Positions 48,333-51,254 of a DNA stretch of 51,254 bases are shown here, in pieces. Where the stretch lies: the NCBI GenBank assembly GCA_017521365.1, contig JAFXCT010000126.1, positions 1-51,254 on the forward strand. Reading direction: 5' to 3'. The notes beneath the pieces were generated by a model. The model searched no databases. It saw nothing but the letters and a program-made list of their open reading frames with translations, and had not been told where the DNA came from. The DNA comes from Clostridia bacterium (lineage in GTDB: Bacteria > Bacillota > Clostridia > Oscillospirales > Acutalibacteraceae). The translations under genes and the position numbers were made by a program. Position 1 is the first letter of the stretch; the number at the start of each line of letters is the position of its first letter.

Positions 48333-50195
48333 TTATTTAATAATATCGGGCATCATAAGTCCCATTAAAATTTCGGCATTTGTCCAGCCTGACTCGCTGC
48401 ATTTTGCCGCCCAGCCGACGTCGTGAGGGCAGGCGTAAACCTCGCCCATATCCATATCAAACGCTCTGCACCAGCTTCCCGCTGTTTTCGGGTCGTCCGA
48501 ATGCACCTGCGTTTTAACAAAGAAAGCGGAGATATCACGCCACAAATCATAAAACCGTTTGTCGCCCGTAACGCTGTGTGCAACGGCAAAGCCCACGGGC
48601 AGCCAGTTGACCGAATATAGCAAATCCGCAACGGGGTCGCCGTTATGGGTAAGCAGTGAGCATTCGCCGTCGGACTCGCGGGAGAAATTTGCCTTGTAGC
48701 CCGTGTCCCACTCTCGGTAGCCGCCGCAGGGATGGCGGTGCTTTACAAGGTCATCGGTAACACGGTAAAGCATAGCCCTGTGTGCTTCGGCCTTTGTCAC
48801 GTCATACAGCACGGCAAGAGGCAAGACAAGGCGGCAAAGCTCCTGCGTTTCGCTCTGCTCACGCTTTGTTTCGGGATATAGCGACATAATCGTTTCAAGG
48901 CCCCGTTTGCCGACCTCAAGATATTTTTCATTGCCGCCGATTTTATAGGCAAGCAGCAAGGCGGCGTGGTAGTAGGCGTTATAGTGTGCCGAGGGAAGAC
49001 CGTTTCCGGCCCGAGAAAGCTCAAGAATTGCCTGTTCGGTTAAGCTGCAGGCCTCGGTACGCATAACACGGCAGCCGTCCTTTGCGGTTGTTTTCACAAG
49101 AAAATCAAGTGCACGGCAGATATCGGGAAAGCGCCGTGTATCCCCGAAATAAAGGCAGTTATAAAGTTCGGGCAGAATTGCACGGGCAACGTCATCCTGA
49201 TAGCAGACCTCCCAGCCCGTATCAGTCCAGCGCACCATACCGTCAAGCAGTCCGCCCTTGACCGTCATTGGCCCGAAAACGAAGCTGCTAAGGTTTTCGG
49301 CAATTTGCGAACACTCATCATCGCCGTAAATTTTACCGTAAAAGCGGAAAGCACCCGATGCTTCGCCGCAGCAATCCGTCCTTACCGTGTCGGCGGTAAG
49401 CTGAATACCGTCGGGGGAGGTATTGTGGCGCAGGCCCTCTTTTATTCCGCCGTTACCCGCATCAACCAGATAACGGCTCAGCCACTCAATGCCCTGCTTT
49501 ATTGCTTTCTTGCGCTGACGTTCAAACACGGCACAGTCGGAAAAATCCTCGCTGAACAGGTGGCTTACGGCAGGCTCGGGGAAAAGGGCAGGCTTATTAC
49601 CCGTCAGCCACTCGGCAATAAACGAAACGAGGCTTTTCCACGCTTTCTGCGGCGCAAAACGGGCACGGACAAAATTGTGAAGCGCAAAGCCGCACATCAT
49701 AACGTTTTCGCCGAGCAGCCACAACGCAGGGTCACCGCCCGAAAGCAGCTCCTCGCAAGTTGCCTGCACCTTTGTGTGGGCAACCACACGCTCACGGTAA
49801 ACGAGAAGAATTTTCTGCTCGGGCACGGTGTACCACGGGCGCATTGTACGGTTACTGCCGTCGTCGAGCAAATCGCCCGTTTCAAGTCCGGTGATTTCAT
49901 TGCCGATTACAACAAGGCGGCTGCGTGTGGTATCGGGAAGCTCCTCGGAATAAACGCCGCCCCAGCTGTTAAGACCTTGTGTGAAAAGCCGTTTGCCCAC
50001 GGCAACCTCGGCTTCAAGGCTGACACGCAGACGCGGGTCAAGCACCCTGCCGTTTGCAAGCACGGCAAAGGCATCATATCCGTCGAGTGATATGCCGAGC
50101 GCCTCATCAATTGTTTTTCGTGTGATTTCAACGCCGCAGCTGTCCAGCACAAGGCTTAAATCACAGGCACCGTCGGCCAAAAGCAAAAGCTTCAT
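48333..50195 (-). CDS. large protein with toroid (alpha/alpha) glycosidase-like domain, unknown
   Basis: Not assigned to a named family. The 620-residue protein starts with an alpha/beta region (MKLLLLADGACDLSLVLDSC, IDEALGISLDGYDAFAVLANG, LLGENVMMCGFALHNFVRARF) resembling ThuA/glutamine-amidotransferase-like domains fused to glycosidases. From about residue 220 it is mainly helical with repeated aromatic and acidic motifs (YQDDVARAILPELY, YNAYYHAALLLAYKIGGNEKYL, SVNWLPVGFAVAHSVTGDKRFY), as in unsaturated-glucuronyl-hydrolase/GH88-GH127-like toroids. No signal peptide. ATG 50195 follows GGGGGAG; GTG 50207 is an alternative. It leads the operon with PHP and PnuC-like genes. Confidence 0.7.
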   Translation of the reverse strand: MKLLLLADGACDLSLVLDSCGVEITRKTIDEALGISLDGYDAFAVLANGRVLDPRLRVSLEAEVAVGKRLFTQGLNSWGGVYSEELPDTTRSRLVVIGNEITGLETGDLLDDGSNRTMRPWYTVPEQKILLVYRERVVAHTKVQATCEELLSGGDPALWLLGENVMMCGFALHNFVRARFAPQKAWKSLVSFIAEWLTGNKPALFPEPAVSHLFSEDFSDCAVFERQRKKAIKQGIEWLSRYLVDAGNGGIKEGLRHNTSPDGIQLTADTVRTDCCGEASGAFRFYGKIYGDDECSQIAENLSSFVFGPMTVKGGLLDGMVRWTDTGWEVCYQDDVARAILPELYNCLYFGDTRRFPDICRALDFLVKTTAKDGCRVMRTEACSLTEQAILELSRAGNGLPSAHYNAYYHAALLLAYKIGGNEKYLEVGKRGLETIMSLYPETKREQSETQELCRLVLPLAVLYDVTKAEAHRAMLYRVTDDLVKHRHPCGGYREWDTGYKANFSRESDGECSLLTHNGDPVADLLYSVNWLPVGFAVAHSVTGDKRFYDLWRDISAFFVKTQVHSDDPKTAGSWCRAFDMDMGEVYACPHDVGWAAKCSESGWTNAEILMGLMMPDIIK

Positions 50196-50233
50196 AAGCT
50201 CCCCCACCCCTGATGAAAAACATTATCAATAGA

Positions 50234-50262
50234 ATATTACCACGAAAAGGGAAAGTTTACAA
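50234..50262 (-). promoter_or_regulatory. sigma-A promoter of the toroid-PHP-PnuC operon
   Basis: On the minus strand TTGTAA (50257-50262), 17 bases, TAATAT (50234-50239), extended TGG. It lies immediately after the XRE gene stop, with no terminator between, so read-through from XRE is also possible. Confidence 0.72.
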
Positions 50263-50267
50263 TAGTT

Positions 50268-51017
50268 TTATAAGCCTTCTTCACATTCGGAAAGCATAGC
50301 CGTAATCTGTTTTGCTTTTTTGAGGTATTCGGGGTTATTTTCCGTTTGGCTGAGTGCCGTCAGGTGGTGCGTTATATCCCAGGCAAGCGGCTTGAGCGCC
50401 GATTTTGCAACCGCACGTTTTTCCTCGCCCTCAAGGAAATACACGAGGGCGTTTTCCCTTGATTTATAAAGGTTCGGCAGTTTTTTCGCCTGTTCGATTG
50501 CCTTTTCGTGCTCGCCGATTTTTTGGTAGGCAAAGCAGATATTGTAAAGCGTTGCGCCTCGCACCTCCGAGTCGGGGCAGAAGTTTATAATCTGCTCCTG
50601 CACGGCTATGGAGTCACGCAAATATTTTTCCTTTTCTTCGGGCGCAGTACCGATTTTTTCAAGCGAGGTTGAAAGCTGAACGAGCAAAAGTGCGTCATTC
50701 GGAAAGCTTTTGAGTGCTTCCCTCATCAGCTCAACGTTTTCGCCGTGCAGACCGTTTTTGTTGTTATAAGCCCAGGTGTTATTGATTTCATCGTACCTGC
50801 TTTGCTTTTCCTGTTCACTCACGCCGAGAAGTTCATCCACGCTGATACCGAAATAGTGTGCCAGGGCAGGAAGCAGCTCAATATCGGGGTAGCCATCTCC
50901 CCTCTCCCACTTGCTGACAGACTGCGAGGATATGCCGAGATGCGTTGCAACCTCCTCCTGCGTAAGACTGCGTTCAAGACGAATCCGCCTTATATTTGCA
51001 CCGATTGAAAGATTCAT
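50268..51017 (-). CDS. XRE-family regulator with C-terminal TPR-like region
   Basis: DNA-binding regulator, 249 residues. Residues 5-60 form the Cro/CI helix-turn-helix (IGANIRRIRLERSLTQEEVA, GISSQSVSKWERGDGYPDIELL) followed by FGISVDELLG. The C-terminal two thirds is helical with TPR-like repeats (ALLLVQLSTSLEKIG, TLYNICFAYQKIGEHEKAIEQAKKL), a layout of peptide- or metabolite-responsive regulators. ATG 51017 has GGAGGGTGATTTT before it; upstream in-frame codons run into a repeat and are not part of the gene. It may control the neighbouring operon. Confidence 0.9.
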   Translation of the reverse strand: MNLSIGANIRRIRLERSLTQEEVATHLGISSQSVSKWERGDGYPDIELLPALAHYFGISVDELLGVSEQEKQSRYDEINNTWAYNNKNGLHGENVELMREALKSFPNDALLLVQLSTSLEKIGTAPEEKEKYLRDSIAVQEQIINFCPDSEVRGATLYNICFAYQKIGEHEKAIEQAKKLPNLYKSRENALVYFLEGEEKRAVAKSALKPLAWDITHHLTALSQTENNPEYLKKAKQITAMLSECEEGL

Positions 51018-51048
51018 AAAATCACCCTCCGTTTTGGTTTGTGATATT

Positions 51049-51077
51049 AATATACAGGAAGCGTTTGCATTGTTCAA
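51049..51077 (-). promoter_or_regulatory. promoter of the XRE gene
   Basis: On the minus strand TTGAAC (51072-51077), 17 bases, TATATT (51049-51054). The spacer contains TGCAAACGCTTCCT, close to the catabolite-responsive-element consensus (12 of 14 positions by eye), a possible CcpA site. Confidence 0.6.
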
Positions 51078-51162
51078 TAACCGCTTCGGGGAACGGTTTA
51101 TACCGTGGGTTGATAAATTACAGTTTGTCGGGATGTTCTTAAGCATAAAGGTGATTGTCAAA

Positions 51163-51254
51163 AGCTCCCTTTGAAGGGAGCTGTCACGAAGTGACTGAGG
51201 GTTGCTTGTAAACAATTTAATGAACATAAAATCTTGCAATCCTCCGTCTTTTGC
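51163..51254. repeat. palindromic intergenic repeat, cut by the right edge
   Basis: AGCTCCCTT/AAGGGAGCT (51163-51171 with 51174-51182) is followed by GTCAC-GAA-GTGAC (51183-51195) and TGAGGGTTG. About 35 bases of AT-rich sequence then lead to CAATCCTCCGTC at the edge, which looks like the start of the opposite end. I recall this CTCCCTT/GTCACGAAGTGACTGAGGG layout as a dispersed repeat in gut Clostridia. No coding sequence is inside. Confidence 0.75.

Noticed and set aside
47387-48340. 317-codon plus-strand open frame opposite the PHP gene
   Set aside because: Antisense to intact metal-binding motifs of the PHP protein; the translation shows no family pattern.
49305-50090. 261-codon plus-strand open frame opposite the toroid gene
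   Set aside because: No ribosome-binding site or domain; shadow of the minus-strand gene.
51018-51239. N-terminal extension of the XRE gene
   Set aside because: It reads through the promoter and a palindromic repeat; the GGAGG site is just before ATG 51017.

Overview
The window looks like chromosomal DNA of a Gram-positive, gut-type anaerobe of the class Clostridia (Oscillospirales/Ruminococcaceae-like). Grounds: strong GGAGG ribosome-binding sites, sigma-A promoters, frequent GTG/TTG starts, the ylxM-ffh-rpsP-KH-rimM-trmD order, a dgt/dnaG/rpoD block, AddAB instead of RecBCD, and intergenic repeat types that I recall from gut Clostridia. This is inference from content; no database was searched. 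No phage, insertion sequence, CRISPR array or rRNA was seen.

Left third (1-17 kb), mostly housekeeping on the minus strand. The SRP/ribosome-maturation operon (ylxM, ffh, rpsP, khpA, rimM, trmD running off the left edge) is driven by a perfect-consensus promoter. A 493-base gap follows, holding hairpins and a possible 45-residue lysine-rich ORF. Then come rpoD, dnaG and a dGTPase, yigZ and rpmE, and the addB-addA recombination nuclease. A secreted SH3-SH3-C39 protein (+) follows.

Middle (17-35.7 kb), accessory and carbohydrate genes. These are a ClC channel, a short-chain dehydrogenase, a beta-propeller exo-hydrolase-like protein, a three-gene envelope operon (two DUF4230-like proteins and a Cys4 lipoprotein), tRNA-Leu(UAG), a GH27 alpha-galactosidase facing a GPH sugar symporter plus an ADP-ribosylglycohydrolase-like gene, an exported GH28-like beta-helix protein, a HAD phosphatase with an unknown membrane protein, and a response regulator-histidine kinase-GH95 fucosidase operon.

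Right third (35.7-51.3 kb). A tightly packed plus-strand operon encodes an Old Yellow Enzyme-type reductase, an SDR, a fumarate-reductase-like flavoprotein, a TIM-barrel sugar isomerase/epimerase, a D-2-hydroxyacid dehydrogenase and a heparinase II/III-like lyase. This is the best candidate for an undescribed pathway: cytoplasmic lyase cleavage followed by redox processing of an unusual sugar acid. It is flanked by an SGNH hydrolase with a frameshifted DUF6056-like membrane protein, an Asp-box propeller protein, and a minus-strand operon (large toroid-like protein, PHP phosphoesterase, PnuC-like membrane protein) behind an XRE regulator. A palindromic repeat is cut by the right edge.

Intergenic repeats include two members of an AGTGAAGTT-based family (about 16.83 and 28.79 kb) and a GTAGGGGCG-bounded element (about 20.52 kb). 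Promoters and terminators listed were read by eye against the sigma-A consensus and the hairpin-plus-T-tract rule.
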